Origin: CAZBUK01 sp964495085 | GTDB lineage: Bacteria > Bacteroidota > Ignavibacteria > T3Sed10-11 | Reading direction: 5' to 3' | Length of the DNA: 42,255 bases | Assembly: GCA_964495085.1 (NCBI GenBank) | Contig: CAZBUK010000028.1 | Coordinates: 1-42,255 of the forward strand | Shown: positions 32,838-41,096 of the stretch, piece by piece | How positions within the stretch are numbered: position 1 is the stretch's first letter | Layout of the letters: each line of letters begins with the position of its first letter | Position numbers and translations under genes: made by a program | Notes under the pieces: model-generated | Database searches by the model: none | Told to the model about the DNA's origin: nothing | What the model saw: the letters and a program-made list of their open reading frames with translations, nothing else

Positions 32838-33617
32838 TTACCAGGTATGTTCTACTTTCGATAAAAACGCGTTCACTCCCTTTCTGCAGTCTTCGGTCAT
32901 TCTGGTGGCAGCATTGATTTTAGCCGTATAATCGAGTGCAGCCGCTACGTCCATACCTGAAATCTTTACAAGCGTATCTTTTGTAATAGCAATTGAAGAG
33001 CCGCTGACGCTCCCGGAAATTTCCGAGGCGATCGTCTCGACCCGTTCAGCCAGTCCATCTTGAGGTACCAGTTCATTGACAAGACCGATCTCGGCGGCGC
33101 GCGATGCCGAAATAGTTCTGCCGGTGAGTAAGAGCTCCCGCGTCCGCCCTTCCCCGATTCGTCTCACCAGAAATGTCATCACCAACGCGGCAACGAAGCC
33201 GATGCGGGCTTCCGGATATCCGAATTCCGCCCGGTCGGAGGCGACAATGATGTCGCAGGCAGTCGCTAGTCCGCACCCACCCGCAAGAGCGGGACCCTGC
33301 ACTTGCGCAATGACAGGTTTCTTGAGTTTATACATCTGCAGGAGCAGGCGCATCAACTGCTGTGAATCGGCAAGATTGCGCTCATAGTCGTTCTCCATGA
33401 GCTCCCGGAGATAATCCAGATCCGCGCCGGCCGAGAACGCGGAGCCGTTCGCTCTGAGTACGACTACCCGTACTTCTCCCGATTTTTCCGCGCGGTTGAA
33501 CGAATCTGACAGATCACCGACTAATCCGGCGTTGAAGGCGTTCCTCTTCTCGGGGCGATTCAAAGTGATGAATGCTACCCTCTTGTGCAAATCGAACGTC
33601 AGATGGGAATACTCCAT
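32838..33617 (-). CDS. Enoyl-CoA hydratase/isomerase family protein
   Basis: A 259-residue crotonase-fold enzyme acting on an acyl-CoA. The oxyanion-hole segments are FSAGADLDYL and PALAGGCGLATACD, and the second catalytic Glu is present in FGYPEARIGF. The first catalytic Glu of classical hydratases (GGGCELA) is replaced by Gly (GGCGLA). This is seen in LiuC-like methylglutaconyl-CoA hydratases and other relatives. The exact reaction is therefore uncertain, with branched-chain amino acid breakdown one option. It is the first gene of the nine-gene leftward run, behind its own predicted promoter. Confidence 0.88.
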   Translation of the reverse strand: MEYSHLTFDLHKRVAFITLNRPEKRNAFNAGLVGDLSDSFNRAEKSGEVRVVVLRANGSAFSAGADLDYLRELMENDYERNLADSQQLMRLLLQMYKLKKPVIAQVQGPALAGGCGLATACDIIVASDRAEFGYPEARIGFVAALVMTFLVRRIGEGRTRELLLTGRTISASRAAEIGLVNELVPQDGLAERVETIASEISGSVSGSSIAITKDTLVKISGMDVAAALDYTAKINAATRMTEDCRKGVNAFLSKVEHTW

Positions 33618-33653
33618 ACGGAAGGTTGGGCCCTGCTTTTTTCAAAGTGAAAT

Positions 33654-33682
33654 AAATTAGGGAAAACATATACAAAAAGCAA
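33654..33682 (-). promoter_or_regulatory. Predicted promoter of the leftward operon from 33617
   Basis: On the minus strand, TTGCTT (33677-33682), 17 bases, TAATTT (33654-33659). It starts immediately after the T-tract of the glnA terminator, so one unit ends exactly where the next begins. Confidence 0.45.
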
Positions 33683-33710
33683 TAAAAAAGCCTCCTGTTT
33701 TGCAGGAGGC
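33683..33710 (-). terminator. Rho-independent terminator of glnA
   Basis: Arms GCCTCCTG (33690-33697) and CAGGAGGC (33703-33710) are fully complementary around a five-base loop. Read leftwards the stem is followed by six T (33684-33689). Confidence 0.9.
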
Positions 33711-33765
33711 TGTATTCGGAATTGTCTGCCGGCGGATATGGAGCACCGGAATCTGACCCCGGGGG

Positions 33766-35196
33766 TCAGACATCGAAGTAAAGTGCGAACTCATATGGAT
33801 GAGGTCGAATCGCCATTTCCTTATGTTCACGGTCATGTTTGTATCCGATCCAGGCATCGATCACGTCGGCGGTGAAGACGTCTCCCTTCAAAAGGAACGA
33901 ATGGTCGCGTTCGAGTTCCGAGAGTGCTTCCTCGAGTGAACCGGGAGTCGACGGAACATTCTTGAGTTCCTCCGGCGGAAGATCGTAAATATCCTTATCC
34001 AGCGGATTACCCGGATCAAGTTTATTTACCACGCCGTCAAGCCCCGCCATGAGGATCGCAGCGAACGCAAGATACGGATTACATGCCGGATCGGGAGTCC
34101 TGTATTCGACACGTTTTGATTTCGGACTGGCAGAATAGACCGGTATGCGGATCGCCGCACTTCTGTTGCGCTGAGAATATGCGAGATTGACCGGAGCCTC
34201 GAATCCAGGTACCAGGCGTTTATACGAATTGGTTGTGGGATTCGTGATTGCGCAGAGTGCGGGAGCATGCTTCAGAATACCTCCGATGAAATGCATGGCC
34301 GTTTCACTCAGGTTGGCGTATTTGTTTCCGTAGAAGAGCGGTTTACCTCCCTTCCAGAGACTCACGTGAGTGTGCATTCCGGATCCGTTATCGCCGAAGA
34401 GCGGTTTCGGCATGAAGGTAACCGTCTTTCCATGCTTTCTGGCAGTATTCTTGATGATATATTTGAAAAGAAGCAGATCGTCTGCCATCTTCACCAGGGG
34501 TGCGAATTTAAGATCTATTTCCGACTGTCCGCCTGTTGCCACTTCGTGATGCTGCGTTTCTACTTCTATGCCGGAATCGAGAAGATACTTTACCATCTCA
34601 TTCCGGATATCGTTCATCGAATCGGCCGGCGGTACGGGGAAATAGCCTTCCTTGTACCGGGGTTTATATCCGAGATTAGGGGATTCATCACGTCCGCTGT
34701 TCCATCTTCCCTCTTTTGAGTCGATGTAATAGTAGCTCGAATGATAATTCGTATCGAATCGAACGTCGTCGAAGATAAAGAACTCGGCTTCCGGACCGAA
34801 ATACGCCGTATCTGCAATACCCGTCGAGGCGAGATACGCTTCGGCTTTCTGAGCTATATTGCGCGGACAGCGCTGATACTTCTCCTTGGTTACCGGTTCA
34901 TATACATCGCAGATGAGACTCAGGGTCTTCATTTCGATGAACGAATCGATGAATGCGGTGTCCGGATCCGGAATGATGAGCATATCGCTCTCGTTGATTC
35001 TTTTCCAACCGCGTAGACTCGAGCCATCGAATCCGAATCCCTGTTCGAACGAATCCTCACTCAACTGCTTAACCGGAACGCTGAAATGCTGCCATTGACC
35101 GGGGAAATCCATAAACTTGAAATCGATCATCTCGATGTGATCGTCCTTAATCTTCTTCAACACGCTTTGAATTGAAGCATGTTTTGAATCGGCCAT
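33766..35196 (-). CDS. glnA: Glutamine synthetase, type I
   Basis: Makes glutamine from glutamate, ammonia and ATP; forms a dodecamer in the cytoplasm. The 476 residues carry FKFMDFPGQWQHFSVP, the metal/ATP motif GPEAEFFIFD, the NGSGMHTHVSLW loop, KRLVPGFEAPVNLAYS and the NRSAAIRIP signature. The Tyr of IYDLPPEE (about residue 404) matches the adenylylation site of the beta subgroup, so GlnE control is possible. GGAG lies nine bases before the ATG. It follows an Lrp-type regulator by 41 bases on the same strand and ends at a strong terminator. Confidence 0.97.
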   Translation of the reverse strand: MADSKHASIQSVLKKIKDDHIEMIDFKFMDFPGQWQHFSVPVKQLSEDSFEQGFGFDGSSLRGWKRINESDMLIIPDPDTAFIDSFIEMKTLSLICDVYEPVTKEKYQRCPRNIAQKAEAYLASTGIADTAYFGPEAEFFIFDDVRFDTNYHSSYYYIDSKEGRWNSGRDESPNLGYKPRYKEGYFPVPPADSMNDIRNEMVKYLLDSGIEVETQHHEVATGGQSEIDLKFAPLVKMADDLLLFKYIIKNTARKHGKTVTFMPKPLFGDNGSGMHTHVSLWKGGKPLFYGNKYANLSETAMHFIGGILKHAPALCAITNPTTNSYKRLVPGFEAPVNLAYSQRNRSAAIRIPVYSASPKSKRVEYRTPDPACNPYLAFAAILMAGLDGVVNKLDPGNPLDKDIYDLPPEELKNVPSTPGSLEEALSELERDHSFLLKGDVFTADVIDAWIGYKHDREHKEMAIRPHPYEFALYFDV

Positions 35197-35237
35197 AACT
35201 CGGTTCTCCTATAATGATGAATATGTATTGATTATAT

Positions 35238-35696
35238 TTATTTTGATACTGGTATTTCAGACGTTTCCTTCGGACTGGACAATACAATGCTCGTCATGGT
35301 CCCGGTAACACCCTGCCAGGATTGAATCTTCGACAACAGACGCTCGAGAGACGTCGTATCCTTTGTCCTGATCTTAAGTATGTGCGTTCCCTGTCCGGTT
35401 ATTGAATGGCATTCGAGTATCTCGTCGGTTTTGATTGCCTTTTCGATAAAGTTGTGATAATACTTTGATGATTCGATCATAACGACGATAAATGCGGTTA
35501 TGTCGAGTCCGAATTTTTTATGGTCGAGGAGCGTCATGTAACCGCGGATGTAACCGGCATTTTCAAGTTTCCGGAGTCTTTCACTTACCGACGGGAGCGA
35601 CAGACCGGTAAGCTCGGCGAGCTCGTTCCGTTTCGTTCGTCCTTGCGATTGAAGACGGTTCAGGATAATGACATCTATATCGTCGAGACTACCCAT
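35238..35696 (-). CDS. Lrp/AsnC-family transcriptional regulator
   Basis: A 152-residue regulator with an N-terminal helix-turn-helix (LDDIDVIILNRLQSQGR, ELAELTGLSLPSVSERLRKL) and a C-terminal RAM domain (TAFIVVMIESSKYYHNF, CHSITGQGTHILKIRT), which binds amino acids and makes dimers or octamers. It sits immediately upstream of glnA in the same direction, so it probably controls glutamine synthesis and its own gene in response to an amino acid. AT-rich direct repeats between its promoter and start codon are likely binding sites. Confidence 0.93.
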   Translation of the reverse strand: MGSLDDIDVIILNRLQSQGRTKRNELAELTGLSLPSVSERLRKLENAGYIRGYMTLLDHKKFGLDITAFIVVMIESSKYYHNFIEKAIKTDEILECHSITGQGTHILKIRTKDTTSLERLLSKIQSWQGVTGTMTSIVLSSPKETSEIPVSK

Positions 35697-35709
35697 ATTA
35701 TTTCGCTTG

Positions 35710-35754
35710 TTAATAATATTAAGATTATAATGTTATATACCTAATAATATAAGG
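35710..35754 (-). promoter_or_regulatory. Candidate Lrp-type operator with AT-rich repeats
   Basis: TAATAATATTAAG (35711-35723) and TAATAATATAAGG (35742-35754) are direct repeats offset by 31 bases, about three helical turns. The first also lies within TTAAT-N3-ATTAA, a short palindrome. Both are between the predicted transcription start (about 35767) and the start codon of the Lrp gene, a position suited to autorepression. Confidence 0.5.
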
Positions 35755-35773
35755 CAATACCACAATGGTACGT

Positions 35774-35802
35774 AATATATGTAAATATCCCTATCTTGTC
35801 AA
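35774..35802 (-). promoter_or_regulatory. Promoter of the Lrp-glnA unit
   Basis: On the minus strand, TTGACA (35797-35802), exactly 17 bases, TATATT (35774-35779): the strongest match to consensus in the window. The leader to the Lrp start codon is about 70 bases. Confidence 0.7.
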
Positions 35803-35830
35803 GCTTAACACGGGTGAAGGCACAAAAAAA

Positions 35831-36523
35831 CTATGTGGCGACGGAAGGCCGGAGAGCTGAGGAGAGCCGATTGAATGTCTGCGGCGGATTGGGAGTTGAG
35901 AATATTGCCGATCCGGCGACGAGCACTTGGGCGCCTTCGGCGACCAGTCTGGAGACATTGTCGGTGTGGACGCCGCCATCTATCTGAATCAGGGACTGAG
36001 AACGTGTCCGTTCTAGCAAATTCTTTAATTCCGCGATTTTTATATAAGTCTGTTCGATAAAATTCTGTCCCCCCCATCCCGGATTAACAGACATAAGCAG
36101 GATAAGATCGGTTTCGGCTGCAATATCGCTGAGCACATGGACCGGTGTCGCCGGATTTAGCACGACTCCCGCTTTCACACCGCTCTGATGAATCCGATCA
36201 ACGACATAATGCAGATGATGACAGATCTCGTAGTGTACCGAGATAAGATCCGCCCCTGCATCCGCAAAGGCCTCGATATGACGTTCCGGATTATGAATCA
36301 TGAGGTGCACGTCGAATAGAACGTCGGAGTCGGTTCTCAGTGATTTTATGAGTTGCGTTCCAAAAGTGATGGGAGGGACGAAACTTCCGTCCATGACGTC
36401 GAAGTGTACCCATTGCGCACCGGCATCTTCAACACTTTTCAGTGATTTTCGTAGATTTCCGAAATCAGCGGATAATAATGACGGGGCGATGAGCGGTATG
36501 TCTACCATTTTATTGCGGGTCAT
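35831..36523 (-). CDS. rpe: Ribulose-phosphate 3-epimerase
   Basis: Interconverts ribulose-5-phosphate and xylulose-5-phosphate in the pentose phosphate pathway. A TIM barrel of 230 residues with the metal and catalytic motifs SLLSADFGNL, HFDVMDGSFVPPITFG, DVHLMI, MSVNPGWGGQ and IDGGVHTDN. The ATG at 36523 has GGAGG eight bases upstream and fits family length; the open frame to 36553 adds ten residues. It overlaps the end of the PASTA gene by 14 bases. Confidence 0.95.
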   Translation of the reverse strand: MTRNKMVDIPLIAPSLLSADFGNLRKSLKSVEDAGAQWVHFDVMDGSFVPPITFGTQLIKSLRTDSDVLFDVHLMIHNPERHIEAFADAGADLISVHYEICHHLHYVVDRIHQSGVKAGVVLNPATPVHVLSDIAAETDLILLMSVNPGWGGQNFIEQTYIKIAELKNLLERTRSQSLIQIDGGVHTDNVSRLVAEGAQVLVAGSAIFSTPNPPQTFNRLSSALRPSVAT

Positions 36524-37310
36524 ATCCGCCGCCTCCCTCTTTAATTTCTTCAAGCTCTTGAGGAGGCTCTTGTGCGAGAAACAGATCTACCAGTTGGGTC
36601 CGGGGTATCCGATCTCCGGGATGAGGATATTGTTGTACCACCGTGTTCGGTAGAAGATCGGGTATCGGTTGCCGTGTAATGTTGCCGATCCTGAGTCCAC
36701 GCTGATGGAGCAGGCGCTGTGCCTCTGAGAACGATTTTCCCACAAGCTCGGGAACCATAATCCTCTCTGCATCTCTTCCCTGTGATACACGAACCGAGAT
36801 CTCCGTGCCGCGCGGAACCTGCATACCGGGTTGTATGCTCTGCTCGATTATCGTATTCTCTGGATACTGCGACGAAACCTCATATTGAATCCTTCCCATA
36901 CTCATCCCGTTCCGTTCAAGCGTAAAGCGCGCATCCCGCAAGGAACGCGCGTGTATCGATGGAACCTCGACGAGCTGCTCTCCGCTGCTCACAACGATGT
37001 AGACGCGCCGGCCCGTTTTTACGATGGATTCGGCAGAAGGATTCTGTTGAATGACGATACCTTTCGGGTACCGCTGATCATATCGATCATCCGCTTTGTA
37101 TGGGGTCAGCTTTTGGCTCCTGAGAAAAGAGACCGCTTCTTCCGAACTCATTCCGATCACATTCGGAACCTGTTGCGTTACATCCGAGCGAACGTAAATC
37201 GGCATTATCAGTTTATCGAGCAGCAATCCAAGTACGATGAGGCCCGCAATCGTGATACCGGTCCATTTCCCGATTAATCTATAATCGAGTCGTTTCAAAT
37301 ATTCGAGCAT
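36510..37310 (-). CDS. PASTA-domain membrane protein
   Basis: A 266-residue inner-membrane protein: short cytoplasmic tail, one membrane helix (GITIAGLIVLGLLLDKLIM, residues 18-37), then three periplasmic PASTA domains beginning near VPNVIGMSSEEAVSFL, VPSIHARSLRDARFTL and VPELVGKSFSEAQRLL. PASTA domains bind peptidoglycan or beta-lactams and are usually attached to Ser/Thr kinases or penicillin-binding proteins; here no kinase or enzyme domain is present. It precedes and overlaps rpe, an arrangement recalled from other FCB genomes. Confidence 0.9.
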   Translation of the reverse strand: MLEYLKRLDYRLIGKWTGITIAGLIVLGLLLDKLIMPIYVRSDVTQQVPNVIGMSSEEAVSFLRSQKLTPYKADDRYDQRYPKGIVIQQNPSAESIVKTGRRVYIVVSSGEQLVEVPSIHARSLRDARFTLERNGMSMGRIQYEVSSQYPENTIIEQSIQPGMQVPRGTEISVRVSQGRDAERIMVPELVGKSFSEAQRLLHQRGLRIGNITRQPIPDLLPNTVVQQYPHPGDRIPRTQLVDLFLAQEPPQELEEIKEGGGGYDPQ

Positions 37311-37349
37311 ATCGAAAAGGTATAGAATATGTGTATAGGTAAACTTTTT

Positions 37350-37378
37350 AATTTAAGCATTCTGTCGAACATTGACAA
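37350..37378 (-). promoter_or_regulatory. Promoter of the PASTA-rpe unit
   Basis: On the minus strand, TTGTCA (37373-37378), 17 bases, TAAATT (37350-37355), 40 bases before the start codon. Confidence 0.45.
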
Positions 37379-37394
37379 CCATGCATTCGACGTT

Positions 37395-37423
37395 TTGCAT
37401 TTATAACATTTTTTCGATATATT
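37395..37423 (+). promoter_or_regulatory. Promoter of the nucleoside salvage operon
   Basis: TTGCAT (37395-37400), 17 bases, TATATT (37418-37423). It lies back to back with the PASTA promoter in the 150-base divergent region. No nucleoside-sensing operator (such as a DeoR or CytR site) is recognised. Confidence 0.6.
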
Positions 37424-37460
37424 TGTTCACTATCTCGTTAATTTACAATAAGTTATCCGA

Positions 37461-37865
37461 ATGCAACACCACGATCTGCTTGCTGCGGCAATGAAAGTAA
37501 AAGAGAACGCTTTTTCACCGTACTCAAACTTCCGGGTCGGAGCAGCTCTTCTCACTAAATCCGGAAAGATATTCACCGGGTGCAATGTCGAAAACAGTTC
37601 ATATTCTCTAACCGTCTGCGCAGAACGAACTGCATTGTTTAAAGCCGTATCCGAAGGAGAAAATACCTTTTCAAAAATTTTGATCGTCTCCGATGCGGAT
37701 GATTATTGCCCCCCATGCGGAGCGTGCCGGCAGGTACTTTCGGATCTCGCCGGGGATATCGATGTTGTCATGGTGAATGGCGCCGGTGATGAATTGGTGA
37801 AAAAGCTGAGTGAACTGCTCCCGCTTGCATTCGGCTCTGCGTTTCTGAAAAATAGAAAACCCTAA
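37461..37865 (+). CDS. cdd: Cytidine deaminase
   Basis: Zinc enzyme deaminating cytidine and deoxycytidine to (deoxy)uridine. The 134 residues are of the short tetrameric type. Motifs are SPYSNFRVGAAL, GCNVENSSYSLTVCAERTA (zinc Cys and proton-shuttling Glu in CAE) and PPCGACRQVL, which gives the other two Cys ligands. First gene of a four-gene nucleoside unit with its own promoter; no SD is evident before the ATG. Confidence 0.96.
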   Translation: MQHHDLLAAAMKVKENAFSPYSNFRVGAALLTKSGKIFTGCNVENSSYSLTVCAERTALFKAVSEGENTFSKILIVSDADDYCPPCGACRQVLSDLAGDIDVVMVNGAGDELVKKLSELLPLAFGSAFLKNRKP

Positions 37866-37891
37866 ATTCCCTGGTATGGATTAGCTCACGT

Positions 37892-38470
37892 ATGACTTCA
37901 CCCTCGCCTCACCATACGCCAAACGATACAGGATGGATAGAAGTAATATGCGGCTGCATGTTCAGCGGTAAAACCGAAGAACTCATCCGAAGAATCCGTA
38001 GATCTCAGATCGCGAAACAGAAGGTTGTTGTCTTTAAACCTGCTCTCGATAACCGTTTCAGCAACGATCATATCGTATCCCACAGCGAACAATCACATCA
38101 AAGTATCAGCGTAAACGACGCAAAGGAGATTCTGTCGGCCGTAACCGATCATCAGGTCATCGGAATCGACGAAGCACAGTTTTTCTCCCTCGATCTCCTC
38201 GATGTATGCGATAAACTCGCCAATGCCGGAAAACGGGTGATCGTCGCGGGACTCGATCAGGACTATCGCGGCAGACCCTTTGAGCCGATCCCTCAGCTGC
38301 TGGCAATTGCCGAATACATTACCAAAACCCTTGCTATCTGCGTTATATGCGGCAATCCGGCAGATAGAACGCAACGAAAGACAGAACAAACCGAACGGGT
38401 TCTTGTTGGTGCGAAAGATCTCTACGAAGCAAGATGTCGGAAATGTTTTGAACCTCCCGGTGAAATTTGA
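37892..38470 (+). CDS. tdk: Thymidine kinase
   Basis: Phosphorylates thymidine with ATP, feeding dTTP from salvage. The 192 residues are of the type II (TK1-like) family: P-loop CMFSGKTEELIRRIRRS, the IDEAQFF motif with the catalytic Glu region, and a zinc ribbon with CVICG and CRKC pairs. It starts 26 bases after cdd and is followed 25 bases later by a nucleoside transporter gene, so imported thymidine is directly used. Confidence 0.96.
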   Translation: MTSPSPHHTPNDTGWIEVICGCMFSGKTEELIRRIRRSQIAKQKVVVFKPALDNRFSNDHIVSHSEQSHQSISVNDAKEILSAVTDHQVIGIDEAQFFSLDLLDVCDKLANAGKRVIVAGLDQDYRGRPFEPIPQLLAIAEYITKTLAICVICGNPADRTQRKTEQTERVLVGAKDLYEARCRKCFEPPGEI

Positions 38471-38495
38471 TCATCCAGATATATAAGGACCTCAT

Positions 38496-39806
38496 ATGGT
38501 TATCGGAGATCTTCTTCGCGGCATCCTGGGAGTAACGGTAGTCCTTGGAATTGCCTTCCTTTTCTCAACAAACCGGAAAGCTATAAATTGGCGGCTCATC
38601 GGTCTCGGACTTATTTTACAGCTGGTATTTGCAATTTTTGTCCTGAAAATCAGCTGGGGTCAGTGGGTTTTTGAGAAGCTCAGTTGGGTGTTTGTCGGCA
38701 TTCTCAGCTTTACCGCCGAGGGAGCAAAATTCGTTTTCGGGCGGCTTGCAATAGGACCGGGAGATGAACAAAGTCTCGGTTTCTTATTCGCATTTCAGAT
38801 CCTACCTACGATTATATTTTTTGCATCCCTCATGGGGGTACTCTACCATCTGAATATTATGCAGCGGATAGTACAGGGAATGGCCTGGATTATGGCGAAA
38901 ACAATGGGAACGAGCGGAGCGGAATCCTTATCGGTTGCCGCGAACGTCTTTATCGGACAAACGGAAGCTCCCCTTGTTATCCGGCCATATATCGCAGGAA
39001 TGACGAGATCCGAATTACTCGCTCTCCAGACCGGCGGAATGGCGACAATTGCCGGCGGTGTACTTGCCGCTTACATACAGATGCTTGGATTATCGTTTGC
39101 CCAGGCGCAGGGCTGGGATATTACACAGGCGCAACAATTGTTCGCTGGCCATCTGCTCGCTGCGAGCGTTATGGCGGCGCCCGCGGCACTCATTATGGCG
39201 AAGATGATTATCCCAGAAACCCAGGAATCCCAGACGAAGGGAAACGTAAAGATCCACGTCGAAAAAACAGCTTCAAACGTGATAGATGCGGCAGCAACGG
39301 GAGCATCCGACGGTTTGAAGCTCGCACTGAACGTGGCTGCAATGCTGCTTGCATTCGTCGCACTCATCGCAATGTTCAATTCCATTCTCGGTTGGGGGGG
39401 GAACTTGCTCGGATTTGAAAACCTCACCATTGAGTTTCTGCTCGGCGTGATCTTGTCCCCTATTACCTGGGCAATCGGTGTTCCGTGGAGCGAGGCGGTC
39501 CAGATCGGCGGACTTGTGGGGACAAAAGTGGTACTGAATGAGTTTGTTGCATACCTTCAGCTTTCCGAATTGATACCGCTGGGAATACTCTCCGAAAAAT
39601 CTATACTCATCGCAACGTTCGCCCTCTGCGGTTTTGCTAATTTTTCGTCCATCGCTATTCAAATCGGGGGTATCGGACCCCTTGCTGAGAACAGGCGTGC
39701 TGAGCTTGCACGTAACGGTCTGAGAGCCGTGCTTGGAGGATCGCTCGCAACGCTGCAAACTGCTGCTATTGCGGGAGCGTTAATGAATGTACCTCAACTG
39801 TTCTGA
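38496..39806 (+). CDS. nupC: Concentrative nucleoside transporter (NupC/CNT family)
   Basis: Inner-membrane symporter bringing in nucleosides with H+ or Na+. The 436 residues have eight or more membrane helices. The CNT substrate and cation site is shown by GQTEAPLVIRPYI (QTEAPL) and by FANFSSIAIQIGGIG near the C-terminus. AAGGA lies just upstream of the ATG. Co-ion and specificity are not certain from sequence. It is the transport component of the cdd-tdk-transporter-PNP unit and lies two bases before the PNP start codon. Confidence 0.94.
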   Translation: MVIGDLLRGILGVTVVLGIAFLFSTNRKAINWRLIGLGLILQLVFAIFVLKISWGQWVFEKLSWVFVGILSFTAEGAKFVFGRLAIGPGDEQSLGFLFAFQILPTIIFFASLMGVLYHLNIMQRIVQGMAWIMAKTMGTSGAESLSVAANVFIGQTEAPLVIRPYIAGMTRSELLALQTGGMATIAGGVLAAYIQMLGLSFAQAQGWDITQAQQLFAGHLLAASVMAAPAALIMAKMIIPETQESQTKGNVKIHVEKTASNVIDAAATGASDGLKLALNVAAMLLAFVALIAMFNSILGWGGNLLGFENLTIEFLLGVILSPITWAIGVPWSEAVQIGGLVGTKVVLNEFVAYLQLSELIPLGILSEKSILIATFALCGFANFSSIAIQIGGIGPLAENRRAELARNGLRAVLGGSLATLQTAAIAGALMNVPQLF

Positions 39807-39808
39807 AT

Positions 39809-40648
39809 ATGATATCGGATATACAGATAGCTGAAAGCGTTGCTTTCATCCGCAACGCAGTGAGGGGCGATTTCCCGAAAAGCGCGGTCATTCTTGGGTC
39901 CGGACTTGGCGGGTTTTCGGAACGACTCCGGGATGTGCAGATTATAGCTATGGATGCCGTCCCCTCCTATCCCAGGCCGACAGTTGAAGGCCACGCCGGC
40001 CGGATCCTGATCGGAACACTGGAATCATCAGGTAAGATCGGTATATCGAGAAATGTATGTATATTTCAGGGCCGGACTCACTTCTATGAATGCGGGACGG
40101 TCGAACAAGTCGCTTACCCGATTTATGTTATGAATAAGTTAGGGATAGAAAATCTATTAATTACAAATGCGGCAGGCGGTATCAACAAAGCATTTAAACC
40201 GGGCGATCTCATGGTGATTCGCGATCAGATCAATTTAACATTCCGGCATATATTTGCTCCCGGGACGATCGAGAGATCGGTTCGGTCAGAGTTATATGAT
40301 CACAAGAAATGCAGTTTGATCATCGAATGCGGCCACGATAGGAAGGTCGAACTGCAACAGGGAGTATACGGAGGAGTACTCGGACCGTCGTACGAGACGG
40401 CAGCTGAGATCAGAATGCTTCGCAGCATGGGAGCGGATGCTGTCGGCATGTCTACTGTTCTGGAAGTTCTGCAGGCGAATTTTTTCGATATGCGAATAGC
40501 CGGCATATCATGTATTACAAACTATGCAGCGGGCATTGGCGAGGAAAAATTATCCCATCAGGATGTTACGCGCACCGCTGCGAAAGTAAATGAAAAGTTC
40601 ATTACCCTTCTGAAGAGCGTTCTTACACATCCCGGCTGGGAGTCGTAA
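39809..40648 (+). CDS. punA: Purine-nucleoside phosphorylase, trimeric type
   Basis: Cleaves inosine and guanosine with phosphate to give the free base and ribose-1-phosphate. The 279 residues match the trimeric (human-like) class: VILGSGLGGF for phosphate, GHAGRI, CIFQGRTHFYE, NAAGGIN, and GPSYETAAEIRMLRSMGAD with the purine-site Glu. CITNYAAGI provides the Asn typical of 6-oxopurine specificity. It is the last gene of the nucleoside unit and converges on the DUF420 gene. Confidence 0.95.
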   Translation: MISDIQIAESVAFIRNAVRGDFPKSAVILGSGLGGFSERLRDVQIIAMDAVPSYPRPTVEGHAGRILIGTLESSGKIGISRNVCIFQGRTHFYECGTVEQVAYPIYVMNKLGIENLLITNAAGGINKAFKPGDLMVIRDQINLTFRHIFAPGTIERSVRSELYDHKKCSLIIECGHDRKVELQQGVYGGVLGPSYETAAEIRMLRSMGADAVGMSTVLEVLQANFFDMRIAGISCITNYAAGIGEEKLSHQDVTRTAAKVNEKFITLLKSVLTHPGWES

Positions 40649-40663
40649 TCCGGCTTTACATTG

Positions 40664-41092
40664 TCATACCCCGGGTGGATATAAATGATACAACATCAGA
40701 TAGATAATAACTCCCGAAACTGATACGTATAACCAAACGGGGAAAGTCCAGCGGGCAATTCTTGCGTGTTTTACAAATTGCTTTCGCCATGCACGGTACA
40801 GCATCACGAAAATCGGTGGTAATATCGTGACAGCCAGTATCGTATGTGTTATCAGGATTGAAAAATATACCACACGGATAAAACCTTCAGCCGTAAATTT
40901 TGTGGCTCCGGCGGAATAGTGATAGGTAATATATGAGAGCAGGAAGAGGGCTGATACGGTAAATGCAGAGAGCATAATCCTCATATGAAGGGTACGATTT
41001 CCTCTTTTTATTGCAATATATCCTCCCACCAGAAGAATCGCGCTTATGCTATTTAATACTGCGTTAATAGTCGGTAAATTACTTGATATCAT
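40664..41092 (-). CDS. DUF420 membrane protein (CtaM-like)
   Basis: A 142-residue inner-membrane protein with four helices and the DUF420 pattern (LPTINAVLNSISAILLVGGY, then HMRIMLSAFTVSALFLLSYI, HTILAVTILPPIFVML). Relatives (CtaM) are needed for maturation of heme-copper oxidases. It follows the SCO gene by four bases and an ABC permease, so a role in cytochrome oxidase assembly is probable. Confidence 0.9.
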   Translation of the reverse strand: MISSNLPTINAVLNSISAILLVGGYIAIKRGNRTLHMRIMLSAFTVSALFLLSYITYHYSAGATKFTAEGFIRVVYFSILITHTILAVTILPPIFVMLYRAWRKQFVKHARIARWTFPVWLYVSVSGVIIYLMLYHLYPPGV

Positions 41093-41096
41093 GGTT

